Positions 44,532 through 52,854 of a stretch of 64,000 bases of DNA are shown in pieces. The stretch spans positions 73,539 through 137,538 of the forward strand of contig CBDICS010000014.1 of NCBI GenBank assembly GCA_965277415.1. Reading direction: 5' to 3'. Made by a program: the position numbers and the translations under genes. Origin of the DNA: JAHDHW01 sp965277415. Lineage in GTDB: Bacteria; Bacteroidota; Bacteroidia; Chitinophagales; Saprospiraceae. The stretch's first letter is position 1, and every line of letters starts with the position of its first letter. The notes beneath the pieces were generated by a model. The model did no database searches. It saw nothing but the letters and a program-made list of their open reading frames with translations, and was not told the origin of the DNA.

Positions 44532-44561
44532 ATCTCCAAATCTCAATTCATAACTACTGAC

Positions 44562-45527
44562 TTATTCTTTACAAGCAAACTCCCAAGCTCGGTGTTCAGA
44601 CCAAGCTCCTTTGAGTCCAGGAGACATAAAACCAACATGGCCTCCTTCCTTTGGTGTTTCGAGGTAAATATATTGATGGTTCGTACAAAGTTCAATAGGA
44701 GAACATTCTGGTGTCAAGATAGGATCGTTTTGAGCATTGACAAGTAGGGTAGGGATAGTAATACCTTCCATGAAATTACGCGCAGAGCCCTGATAATAAA
44801 AATCATCGGCATTCTTATAGCCATTTAGTGGAGCAGTGAAAAAATTATCAAAGTCTGCCCAGTGCTCAACTTTATCAAAATTGTCAAAATTAATTACATC
44901 TGGATACTTATTGGATTTATATTCGATCTTAGGTTTTAGTTTTCTTAAAAATCGGTTTTTATAAAATCGAGATTGGGCTTGATCTAATAATAAGACACTA
45001 GAGACAAGATCAGCCGGAGCAGAAAAAGCAATTGCTTTAGAGATCGGTTCAGGAATGTTGGAACCATGTACCCCAAGGTATTTCATGATGATATTCCCAC
45101 CCATACTAAAACCAATCAAGACCATTCTTTCATAATCTTTTGTACTTAATGCATAACGGATCACTTCATCAATATCTTCGATCTCGCCATGATTATAAAG
45201 TCTTTGTTGTAAATTCATCTCACCGCTACAACTTCGACAATTCCAAGCGAGTACATCCCAGTTTTTTTCAGCAAACTGTTTTGCCATCCCTTTCATGTAA
45301 TAACGATCCGTATTGCCTTCTAGACCATGGACTAATAAAACAAGGTCTTTAGATTTTTTATCAATCCAATCTAAATCAACAAAATCTCCATCAGAAAGTG
45401 TAAAGCGTTCTCTTTCATAATTGACGCCTTTTACTTTTCGAACGAGGGCCGGTAAAATGGTTTGAAGGTGAGGATTAAACTGATAAAATGGTGCTCCAGG
45501 ATAACTGGATTTATGAATAAGTGGCAT
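44562..45527 (-). CDS. alpha/beta hydrolase, YheT family
   Basis: 321 residues from the ATG at 45527. The alternative start at 45554 would lie upstream of the -7 promoter element. The family signature is present: NPHLQTILPALVR near the N-terminus, HGLEGNTDRYYM as the oxyanion region, Ser141 in GFSMGGN as nucleophile, NDPIL with the catalytic Asp, and GGHVGF with the His. YheT proteins are putative esterases of unknown substrate. Its promoter region carries the first GTCAGG array. Confidence 0.85.
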   Translation of the reverse strand: MPLIHKSSYPGAPFYQFNPHLQTILPALVRKVKGVNYERERFTLSDGDFVDLDWIDKKSKDLVLLVHGLEGNTDRYYMKGMAKQFAEKNWDVLAWNCRSCSGEMNLQQRLYNHGEIEDIDEVIRYALSTKDYERMVLIGFSMGGNIIMKYLGVHGSNIPEPISKAIAFSAPADLVSSVLLLDQAQSRFYKNRFLRKLKPKIEYKSNKYPDVINFDNFDKVEHWADFDNFFTAPLNGYKNADDFYYQGSARNFMEGITIPTLLVNAQNDPILTPECSPIELCTNHQYIYLETPKEGGHVGFMSPGLKGAWSEHRAWEFACKE

Positions 45528-45543
45528 TTGATTAATTTTTGGG

Positions 45544-45551
45544 CAAATGTA
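45544..45551 (-). promoter_or_regulatory. -7 element (TACATTTG) for the YheT-family gene
   Basis: The minus strand reads TACATTTG, 16 bases before the ATG at 45527. The GTCAG array starts 15 bases upstream (45567), so it occupies the place where a -33 TTG would be expected. Confidence 0.5.
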
Positions 45552-45566
45552 CAAAGAATTAGGGTA

Positions 45567-45699
45567 GTCAGAGTAGTCAGGGAGTCAGGTAGTCAGGTAG
45601 TCAGGGAGTCAGGTGGTCAGAGGAGTCAGAGGAATTAGGTAAGTCAGAGCCTCTGACCTTCTGACCTTCTGACCACCTGACTTACCTGACCCTCTGACT
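45567..45699. repeat. inverted GTCAG/CTGAC array 1
   Basis: About ten GTCAGg/a words (45567-45648) with 9-10-base spacing face about six CTGAC words (45652-45699). The whole can fold into a long hairpin with the apex at GTCAGAG-cc-CTCTGAC. It fills the divergent region between yheT and dihydroorotase. Array 2 is at 62553-62729. Confidence 0.85.
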
Positions 45700-45766
45700 A
45701 TTTCCATGACATTTTCTTAGACAGATTCCAAGATTTTTATAATTTCGCACTATAAAACAAATAAGA

Positions 45767-47101
45767 ATGAAGCGGATATTAATCAAAAGTGCTCAAATAG
45801 TTAATAGAGGAAAGATTTCGGTCAATGATTTATTGATTGTAGATGGATTTATTGATCGTATAGATAAGCAGATTGATACATTTAGCGATATAGAAATTAA
45901 TGCTGAAGGAAAGTATTTAATGCCTGGTATTATTGATGATCAAGTCCATTTTAGAGAACCGGGATTGACTCATAAATCAGATTTGTATACAGAGCCTAAA
46001 GCTGCAGTGGCAGGAGGTGTAACCAGTTTTATGGAGATGCCGAATACAAAGCCTCCGGCGATCACTCAGGAATTATTGCAACACAAATACGATATTGCTA
46101 ATAATCGTTCACTGGCTAATTATTCCTTCTTTATGGGGGCTTCGAATGATAATATCGAAGAAGTGCTTAAAACGAATGCAGAAGAAGTATGTGGTATAAA
46201 GGCTTTTATGGGCTCAAGTACTGGCAATATGTTGGTGGATAATCCCAATACTTTGGAACAATTGTTTTCAAAAACACCAATGCTGATTGCGACACATTGT
46301 GAAGATGAAGCAACGGTCAGAGGTAATTTGGCTAAGTATAAAGAAAAGTATGGTGATGATATTCCAATCGCTTTGCATCCGGTTATCCGTTCTGTAGAAG
46401 GATGCTACAAATCCTCTTCCTTTGCAGTTGGATTGGCCAAGAAACACAATACACGCCTTCATATTTTGCATATCTCTACTGCTGATGAATTGGACTTGTT
46501 TAGAAATGATATCCCTTTGAAGGAAAAAAGAATTACTTCTGAAGTTTGTGTGCATCATTTATACTTTAATGCAGATCAGTATGAAACCTTGGGAACGCAA
46601 ATCAAATGTAATCCTGCGATAAAAGAACGAAAACACCAAGAAGCATTATTCCCGGCATTATTGGATGATCGATTAGATATTATAGCTACAGATCATGCAC
46701 CTCACACTTGGTCAGAAAAAGAGAATAATTATGTTTCTGCACCATCTGGTGTGCCATTGATCCAACACTCTTTTAATGTAATGTTGGAGTTTTACCATAA
46801 AGGCATGATCAGTTTAGAAAAATTAGTAGAAAAAATGTGTCATGCGCCTGCAGAGTGTTTTAATGTAAGAAGACGGGGTTATGTGGAAGAAGGAAATTGG
46901 GCGGACCTTTTACTTTTTGATCTGGAGAAAGAATGGAAAGTGACTAAAAACAATATTTATTATAAATGCAATTGGTCTCCATTTGAAGGGCATACTTTTA
47001 AGGGTAAAGTGATGAGTACGATCGTTAGTGGCCATCTCGCCTACCATGATGGCGTTTTTGATGAGTCGAAAAAGGGAGAACGATTGAAGTTTGTTGTGTA
47101 A
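45767..47101 (+). CDS. pyrC: dihydroorotase (class I amidohydrolase)
   Basis: 444 residues. The order of motifs fits dihydroorotases and closely related cyclic amidohydrolases: MPGIIDDQVHFREPGLTH (~52-69), GGVTSFMEMPNTKPP, THCEDE, LHILHIST, and ATDHAPHT with the catalytic Asp. It should catalyse the third step of pyrimidine synthesis. The metal-binding HxH is QVH here, so the first histidine is replaced by Gln. Other metal ligands are intact. No other pyr genes are nearby. Confidence 0.82.
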   Translation: MKRILIKSAQIVNRGKISVNDLLIVDGFIDRIDKQIDTFSDIEINAEGKYLMPGIIDDQVHFREPGLTHKSDLYTEPKAAVAGGVTSFMEMPNTKPPAITQELLQHKYDIANNRSLANYSFFMGASNDNIEEVLKTNAEEVCGIKAFMGSSTGNMLVDNPNTLEQLFSKTPMLIATHCEDEATVRGNLAKYKEKYGDDIPIALHPVIRSVEGCYKSSSFAVGLAKKHNTRLHILHISTADELDLFRNDIPLKEKRITSEVCVHHLYFNADQYETLGTQIKCNPAIKERKHQEALFPALLDDRLDIIATDHAPHTWSEKENNYVSAPSGVPLIQHSFNVMLEFYHKGMISLEKLVEKMCHAPAECFNVRRRGYVEEGNWADLLLFDLEKEWKVTKNNIYYKCNWSPFEGHTFKGKVMSTIVSGHLAYHDGVFDESKKGERLKFVV

Positions 47102-47128
47102 TACTAAGCTGGACTTTAGGAACGATAC

Positions 47129-47749
47129 TTAATCTTTTCCGTTTCTACTAATAATCCATTGTGCAACAAATAGGTTCGGAACCCATGAAAACCATGCAAT
47201 AATCTTATAAGCAAGTATAAATTCCAATCCAAAAACAATGAGGAAAAATGGAATCCAAAGTCGTAGCATCACACCTGCCCAAGAAAGGGCATAGTTTCTA
47301 ATCATCCAATTTTGATGTTGAAGGACATCTTTCTTTTTTATAGAAGTATATGCTTGCCATGCTGTAAAAAGCCACAAAATGGCAAGTGTCGCAAAACCTA
47401 ATTTTGCAATCATTCCTCCATTGGCATAGATCGCAATATAAAAACCAGTCAAGCCACTAAGCAGTACTGAAATTAAATAAACTTTACCTAGGTTTCGATG
47501 AAAATTAAGGTACTTGCTTCTAATCTTTTTACTGAACTGAGACCAACCAGTTAGTAAGGATAAACCACCTGCAAGAATATGTACATAAAAAGCAATATTC
47601 CAAATTTGGCTACCCAGAATTTCTGCCCCTTTTGAAGAAAGAAATCCATTCTCAGCAGTCATATCGACAACAAGATATATGATTGGATACAATCCGATGA
47701 GCACAGATAATAAGATAAAGAAAGGCCAGAGGATTTTATTAATAGTCAT
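47129..47749 (-). CDS. DUF2306 membrane protein
   Basis: 206 residues with six or so hydrophobic segments. The histidines in YVHILAGGLSLLTG, FHRNLGKVYLISVLLSG and LQHQNWMIRNYALSW are the conserved features of DUF2306, which resemble heme- or quinone-binding membrane proteins. The function is unknown. It converges on dihydroorotase with 27 bases between the stop codons. Confidence 0.75.
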   Translation of the reverse strand: MTINKILWPFFILLSVLIGLYPIIYLVVDMTAENGFLSSKGAEILGSQIWNIAFYVHILAGGLSLLTGWSQFSKKIRSKYLNFHRNLGKVYLISVLLSGLTGFYIAIYANGGMIAKLGFATLAILWLFTAWQAYTSIKKKDVLQHQNWMIRNYALSWAGVMLRLWIPFFLIVFGLEFILAYKIIAWFSWVPNLFVAQWIISRNGKD

Positions 47750-47925
47750 TGATAATTGAATTAAGAATTATTGATCAAGAAATTCTAAGAAAACTACGAG
47801 AAATGTAGTGTTCACAATACAATAGACTAATGACAAGTCACCTCGACTTTTGTTGCTTTATTTTTAGTAGAATTTGATTATCCTCTACCAACAGCTTTCT
47901 ATTCTTGACAAATCATCAAATAATT

Positions 47926-49143
47926 TTATATCAATATACCAGCGATACTAGCTGTAATCCATGAAGCAATAGCACCTCCGATCATAGCTTTTAGAGCTAG
48001 TTTAGAAATGTCTTTTTTCCGATTTGGAGCAATACCTCCGATTCCACCCATTTGAATACCGATGGATGCGAAGTTAGCAAATCCACAAAGGGCATAACTT
48101 GCTATAATAGCCGTTCGATCAGATAGTTCGCCTGCCGCTCTTATCGTACTTAAATCTTTGTATGCGATCAATTCTGTGAGCACGATTTTCTCACCTAATA
48201 GCGTACCCAAGGTTTTTGCTTCATCCCAAGGAGCACCCATACACCAGGCTAATGGGCGGAATATATAGCCTAAAATTTCAGCCAAAGAGGTATCCGCAAA
48301 ACTTAATAAACCATCGATCATGGCCACCATAGCAACAAAGGCAATAAGCATCGCACCAATATTAGCGGCAAGTTTTAGTCCATCGGTAGCGCCATCTCCC
48401 AGTGCTTCCATGACATTATCTGCTGTTTTTTCCACTTCAATGGAGAGCGTACCTTTAGTTACAGAGACTTCTGTCTCTGGGTACATAATCTTAGCAACCA
48501 CAATTGCTGCCGGAGCACTCATTATAGAAGCCGCCATTAAATGACCAGCTATACCAGGAATGTCACTCAACATAGCAACATAAATTGCCATAACTCCACC
48601 TGCAACAGTTGCAAATCCACCGACCATGATGGTCATCAATTCTGATTTGGTCATTCGATCAACATAAGGTTTGACCAGTAGCGGTGCTTCAGTTTGACCA
48701 ACAAAGATACTACCCACAACACTGAGTGTTTCAGAACCACTGGTGCCCATTGTCTTCTGCACCACTTTTGCAATCCATTTTACAATAAACTGCATAATGC
48801 CCAAATGGTACAAAATAGCAATGAGTGCCGAAAAGAATATAATAGTTGGTAAGACCCTGACCGCAAAATTAATCAATGGAACCTCTACTTGATTGGTAAC
48901 AAATGAGGCAAATAGAAAATCTCCTCCTTTGTCAGAAAACGCAAGTAGTTCTTTTATCAATTTATCGAAAAAATTAAAGAAGGGGAGTCCAAGTGGGGTT
49001 TTTAAGATGAATAATGCAAAACCCATTTGTAAGGCTAGACCTACTGAAACCAATTTATAATTAATTTGCTTTCGATTATTACTTATCAGGTAAGCAAAAC
49101 CCAATAAAACTATAATACCAATGATCCCTGTAAATCTTTCCAT
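47926..49143 (-). CDS. nupC: concentrative nucleoside transporter (NupC/CNT family)
   Basis: 405 residues, about ten membrane segments. The nucleoside-binding and cation motif VGQTEAPLLVKPYV, the SIMSAPAAIVVAKIM stretch and the final GFANFASIGIQMGGIGG are diagnostic of the CNT family. It imports nucleosides with H+ or Na+. A uridine kinase is divergently encoded 516 bases away, a sensible pairing for uridine salvage. Confidence 0.9.
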   Translation of the reverse strand: MERFTGIIGIIVLLGFAYLISNNRKQINYKLVSVGLALQMGFALFILKTPLGLPFFNFFDKLIKELLAFSDKGGDFLFASFVTNQVEVPLINFAVRVLPTIIFFSALIAILYHLGIMQFIVKWIAKVVQKTMGTSGSETLSVVGSIFVGQTEAPLLVKPYVDRMTKSELMTIMVGGFATVAGGVMAIYVAMLSDIPGIAGHLMAASIMSAPAAIVVAKIMYPETEVSVTKGTLSIEVEKTADNVMEALGDGATDGLKLAANIGAMLIAFVAMVAMIDGLLSFADTSLAEILGYIFRPLAWCMGAPWDEAKTLGTLLGEKIVLTELIAYKDLSTIRAAGELSDRTAIIASYALCGFANFASIGIQMGGIGGIAPNRKKDISKLALKAMIGGAIASWITASIAGILI

Positions 49144-49229
49144 AGTAGTTTTCGTAAAATTGTTTCTTCGTTTAAACAGGAATATTACGATAAATTATCG
49201 AAAACGCCAAATTAAGGGCTCAAGAGATC

Positions 49230-49440
49230 ATGGCAATCGCAAGATTCTAATCAGGATCGTTTCACATGTGATCGGGCTAGGTCCATGTGATCGGCTACGC
49301 CTTGTGAGGTCGCTTCAGGGCGATTTCACAAGGTCTAGCCGATCACCATATCACAAGTGTAGCGATCACCAGCCAATAATTCAAGGTTTGAAACCAATCT
49401 TGCAATTGCCATGCAAGAACGATCATAAGTTCTGAAAGTT
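49230..49440. repeat. large GATCAC-type stem-loop
   Basis: Outer arms 49230-49246 and 49396-49412 match at 16 of 17 positions (ATGGCAATCGCAAGATT). Inside are GTGATCGG and CCGATCAC copies and a CCTTGTGA-GGTCGC / GGGCGA-TTTCACAAGG stem. CTTGTGAGGTCGCT is shared with the centre of the array at 11500-11630. A further unit, AAGAACGATCATAAGTTCT, follows the right arm. Confidence 0.75.
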
Positions 49441-49475
49441 CAATCCTATTCCTTATTTTTGTTCACTTTATGGGA

Positions 49476-49644
49476 CTTAGTACACCGTAAAATAATTAAA
49501 CTTGCTTTTGGTGGTCTCTTTTTCGATTTGAACATCCTCAAATATTCCTTAAATAGCTAAGGCTATTCGCGTCACATTTGAGTCGTCAAATCAAAAAATA
49601 GCCTCAACCAAAACGCAACAGAATTTAATTTACGCTGTACTGAG
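49476..49644. repeat. 169-bp foldback element
   Basis: Left arm 49476-49512 (CTTAGTACACCGTAAAATAA...) pairs imperfectly with right arm 49607-49644, and the interior continues the pairing. The exact centre is TAGCTAAGGCTA (49554-49565), the same apex theme as the element at 14061-14223. The right arm ends 16 bases before the uridine kinase ATG. Confidence 0.78.
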
Positions 49645-49659
49645 GATTAAAAACTAATT

Positions 49660-50283
49660 ATGAAAAGTAAACCATACCTGATTGGAATAACGGGAGGAAG
49701 TGGCTCTGGCAAAACTTCATTTATCAATAAGATTCGAGCGGAGTTTCCTAATGATAAAGTGTGTATAATTTCGCAGGATGACTATTATCGACCAAGAAAA
49801 GAACAGTCGAAAGATTCAGAAGGCATCGAAAATTTTGATATACCAAAATCAATTAATAAGAAAGAATTTTTGAATGATATCCAAAGTCTAGTAGATGGAG
49901 AAACCGTGACGAGGGAAGAATATACGTTTAATAATAAAGAGGCTGAATCTAAGATGTTGACATTCCATTCTGCTCCTATCATTATCGTTGAGGGTATTTT
50001 TGTATTTCATTTTAAAAAAATTCGAAAGATTTTAGACTTGAAAGTGTTTCTGCATGCTAAAGAGAATCTTAAAGTTATCCGACGGATTAAGCGGGATCAG
50101 ATCGAACGAAATTATCCGATTGATGATGTCCTGTATCGCTATGAACATCATGTCTTACCAACCTTCGAAAAGTATATCAAACCTTATCAAGATGATGCGG
50201 ATCTAGTGATCAATAATAACAATAACTTTGAAACTGGTTTGGAGGTATTTATAGGATTCTTAAAAAATAAATTGGAATGCTAA
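49660..50283 (+). CDS. udk: uridine kinase-like P-loop kinase
   Basis: 207 residues. The P-loop is GGSGSGKTS (12-20), followed by ISQDDYYRP (substrate Asp), EEYTFNN, IIVEGIFVFH (Walker B-like), and a basic lid VIRRIKRDQIERNYP. The length and motif order match uridine/cytidine kinases and some phosphoribulokinase-like relatives. It phosphorylates uridine to UMP in salvage. Divergent from nupC. Confidence 0.87.
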   Translation: MKSKPYLIGITGGSGSGKTSFINKIRAEFPNDKVCIISQDDYYRPRKEQSKDSEGIENFDIPKSINKKEFLNDIQSLVDGETVTREEYTFNNKEAESKMLTFHSAPIIIVEGIFVFHFKKIRKILDLKVFLHAKENLKVIRRIKRDQIERNYPIDDVLYRYEHHVLPTFEKYIKPYQDDADLVINNNNNFETGLEVFIGFLKNKLEC

Positions 50284-50365
50284 ATGTATTTTGATTTCGT
50301 TATTAGGTTTATAGAATTCATACGGATTTTATATCAAGGTAAACAATGGATTAATTTAAGAAGCT

Positions 50366-51427
50366 ATGAAACACCTTTCCTTTCTTTTTTTATTATTGTT
50401 TTGTAATACATCAATTGCTCAAATTAAGCAAGGAGATTGGATGATTAATGGGACTGGAGAAATGATTAATCAAACTGTTGATAATTATGATGTTTCTTCG
50501 ATTGATCTAAAAATTGCACTTGGGTATTTTATTACTGAGCAGTGGATGGTAGGCACAGGGATTGGAATGAATGTTAGAAATACCTTTGCAAGAGTAGAAA
50601 ATCAATTTTTCGGCAGATTCTATTTTAAAGACACCATAAAAAGAGGTCGATTGTACCTAGAAGCGAAATGGATAAATGGAGATGTCTCCGCGATTAATGT
50701 AGGATCTAGAAGGGATAAGAGTAAGGATGTTTCTGCAAATCTATCTTTTGGAATTGACTTTTTCCTGAGTCAACATTTGGCGCTTGAATCTCAGTTTACT
50801 TATTCTTTTTTTAATGAAAGAAAAATACCTAATTCTGGTTTTCGAAACCGTTTTGACTATTTTAAAATAGATATTGGATTGCAATATTTTTTTAGATATA
50901 AAGCGAATCCGAAAAATAGACCTGTTGATTATAGAGAAATACTTTCAAAGGGTTTATGGTTTATTGGTGGTATTTTCGAAATTCCGAAGAGGGAAAATAA
51001 TAGATTGCTATTTATACAAAATGTTCAGCCTATGCTAGGCGTATTCTTCAAGCGAAACTGGGCTATGGGCCTAATGTTTCAATATCAAGCTACACAACTT
51101 TATCAGATAATTAATATCGGATTCCAACCTTTTTCAAGATACTACATCAATATAGGTAAAAAGAAAAAAATGTTTTTGGAGCTAAATACGGGGTATACGA
51201 TCGAATTGAGTGAAATGAACCAAAAGTATCTCAATAATAACCGAATTAATTATGGAGGAAAAATTGGTATAAGTAATTTTATAAGCAAAGATGTAAGCTT
51301 GGATATAAGTTATTCTATTGAACGACTTCATCTTTTCAATAAATCGTTTTCTGATATAATATTTAGTCAAAACACTAGTGGCTTGATTATAGGTTTACAG
51401 TATTTTATTTCGAAAAAGAAATCTTAA
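50366..51427 (+). CDS. predicted outer-membrane barrel protein, function unknown
   Basis: 353 residues with a signal peptide (MKHLSFLFLLLFCNTSIAQ). The mature chain is a series of amphipathic strands with alternating aromatic residues, such as FGRFYFKDT and LYLEAKWINGD. The middle (~205 on) looks like a second run of the same pattern, which may indicate duplicated barrel halves. No named family is recognised. A second outer-membrane protein gene follows 75 bases later with its own promoter. Confidence 0.55.
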   Translation: MKHLSFLFLLLFCNTSIAQIKQGDWMINGTGEMINQTVDNYDVSSIDLKIALGYFITEQWMVGTGIGMNVRNTFARVENQFFGRFYFKDTIKRGRLYLEAKWINGDVSAINVGSRRDKSKDVSANLSFGIDFFLSQHLALESQFTYSFFNERKIPNSGFRNRFDYFKIDIGLQYFFRYKANPKNRPVDYREILSKGLWFIGGIFEIPKRENNRLLFIQNVQPMLGVFFKRNWAMGLMFQYQATQLYQIINIGFQPFSRYYINIGKKKKMFLELNTGYTIELSEMNQKYLNNNRINYGGKIGISNFISKDVSLDISYSIERLHLFNKSFSDIIFSQNTSGLIIGLQYFISKKKS

Positions 51428-51446
51428 TAAATAAGTAGTTTGTTTG

Positions 51447-51479
51447 TTTGATCAATTGAACAACTTCATTGTATCTTTG
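51447..51479 (+). promoter_or_regulatory. Bacteroidota-type promoter for the DUF481-like gene
   Basis: TTTG (51447-51450), a 21-base spacer and TATCTTTG (51472-51479) match the -33/-7 consensus. It lies 23 bases before the ATG at 51503. Confidence 0.6.
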
Positions 51480-51502
51480 GAGCAACCAAATGAAAAATAA
51501 TA

Positions 51503-52264
51503 ATGCAACCTTCTCTAAAGTTTGTCATTCTGATGGTAATGTGTGTTCTGTCTTTTCAAGTTCAAGCACAAATTGTAAACATAGAAGATAGAAGAATAAA
51601 TCATGCGGATTCTTCAGCCTGGTATGGATTAATAGATCTTGGATTTAACCTTACAGAGAATGGGAATTCCATTATCAATCTTCATGGAGGGGCTAGTATT
51701 GAATTTGTAAAAGGAAAACATTGGTTTTTATCATTGTCCAGATTCAATCTTTTTCAAGCCAATAAACAAGATTTTATCAATAATGGATTTCAACATTTCA
51801 GATATAATTATCGAATTAATCAAATATTTGCTTTTGAGTCATTTACGCAAAGCCAATATAATGAAAGACTAAATCTTCGATTGCGTTTTTTAGTAGGTAC
51901 CGGCTTTAGGTTAACCATTTTTAAAAAAGAGAAACATCATGCACACTTAGGAATTGCTTATATGCAGGAGTATAACAAAGAAAATGATCCGGAGAGAGAA
52001 TTTAGAGACCATAGGTTGAGTAATTATTTTTCTTTTTCTATTCAACCATTTGCAAATGCCCGGCTCTCAAGTACTTCTTATTTCCAGCCTGTTTTGAATG
52101 ATTTCAATGATTTGAGACTTTCCTCACAAACTACTTTAGCAATAAAACTAACGAGTAAATTATCATTCACTACTTCCTTTAATATTACTTATGATTCAAG
52201 GGTACCTGAAGAGGTGGAAAATACAGTTTATAACCTAAGAAATGGAATTCGGTTTGTTTTCTAA
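51503..52264 (+). CDS. DUF481-like outer-membrane protein
   Basis: 253 residues with a signal peptide ending near FQVQAQ. The central segment FESFTQSQYNERLNLRLRFLVGTGFRLTIF (read as two pieces, residues ~113-142) resembles the DUF481 (YdiY-like) barrel family. The chain ends in RFVF with a terminal phenylalanine, as outer-membrane barrels do. The function is unknown. It converges on the leftward gene at 52390, with a GATCAC array between. Confidence 0.6.
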   Translation: MQPSLKFVILMVMCVLSFQVQAQIVNIEDRRINHADSSAWYGLIDLGFNLTENGNSIINLHGGASIEFVKGKHWFLSLSRFNLFQANKQDFINNGFQHFRYNYRINQIFAFESFTQSQYNERLNLRLRFLVGTGFRLTIFKKEKHHAHLGIAYMQEYNKENDPEREFRDHRLSNYFSFSIQPFANARLSSTSYFQPVLNDFNDLRLSSQTTLAIKLTSKLSFTTSFNITYDSRVPEEVENTVYNLRNGIRFVF

Positions 52265-52293
52265 AACTCGCTTACCTCTCACAATTACAGCGG

Positions 52294-52389
52294 CCACAAG
52301 TTCCAAAGGAACGATCACAAAACCTGAAAGCTTGATCACTTTCTCACAAGCGCAGCGATCAAAAAATGCAAAGCATTGATCATCACCCC
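52294..52389 (-). repeat. GATCAC micro-hairpin array abutting a stop codon
   Basis: Units in + order: CACAAGTTCCaaaGGAACGATCACAA, AACCTgaaAGCTTGATCAC, CTCACAAGCGCAGCGATCA and AATGCaaAGCATTGATCATCACC. The array ends at the base before the stop codon of the leftward gene at 52390 and reads GTGATC in its mRNA. Confidence 0.8.
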
Positions 52390-52671
52390 CTAAACGATAT
52401 CATCAAATTCCTCTTCTTCATCAAATTCAATGAACCTTTCCATCGCCTGAGATTGAGTACGATGTTGCATTTTAAAATTATCTAAAACACCCTCAATGAA
52501 TTTTTTATCAACTAGTTTTTTTACATGCTCTATATGGTTGATTTGATCACTAACTCTAAACTTATAAGACTGTTCATGTAAAGCAGTTTCAAATTTAACA
52601 GTGATGCGTGTATCCATTTTAAAAACAGTAATCTTTAATGCTGGATGTTCTATATAACCGAGAATTCTCAT
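52390..52671 (-). CDS. conserved small hypothetical protein
   Basis: 93 residues, soluble, with a run of acidic residues at the C-terminus (DEEEEFDD). The N-terminal half is beta-rich (RILGYIEHPALKITVFK) and the rest likely helical. I recognise no domain. The gene has GATCAC arrays on both sides. Confidence 0.55.
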   Translation of the reverse strand: MRILGYIEHPALKITVFKMDTRITVKFETALHEQSYKFRVSDQINHIEHVKKLVDKKFIEGVLDNFKMQHRTQSQAMERFIEFDEEEEFDDIV

Positions 52672-52718
52672 AGTCTAAATTTAAGGTAGATTAGTTAATC
52701 TTAATAGAAAAATTCACT

Positions 52719-52854
52719 AGTTCCAAAGGAACGATCACCCCCTCACAAGCGCAGCGATCACAAGTTCCGAAGGAACAATCACAAAACCTGAAAGGTTGAT
52801 CACTTTCTCACAAGCGTAGCGATCACAAAATGCAAAGCATTGATCACCCCATCA
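52719..52854 (-). repeat. GATCAC micro-hairpin array (longest run)
   Basis: Six units in + order: GTTCCaaaGGAACGATCAC (from 52720), CTCACAAGCGCAGCGATCACAA, GTTCCgaAGGAACAATCACAA, AACCTgaaAGGTTGATCAC, CTCACAAGCGtAGCGATCACAA and AATGCaaAGCATTGATCACCCC. It ends at the stop codon of the DUF2461 gene (52855) and reads GTGATC in its mRNA. Confidence 0.85.

Larger units (their letters stand above)
49144..49659. other. 516-base divergent intergenic region filled with stem-loop elements
   Basis: Nearly the whole space between nupC and the uridine kinase consists of two palindromic elements (49230-49440 and 49476-49644). A 104-codon frame across 49121-49435 is made of repeat sequence and is not a gene. 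No TAnnTTTG element is seen for either gene. Confidence 0.6.

Noticed and set aside
45528..45554. Longer start for the YheT gene
   Set aside because: The extension runs through the TACATTTG -7 element, so it would not be transcribed from that promoter.
49121..49435. 104-residue frame on the plus strand in the nupC-udk gap
   Set aside because: It is made almost entirely of the GATCAC stem-loop repeat and overlaps the nupC start; its composition reflects the repeat, not a protein.
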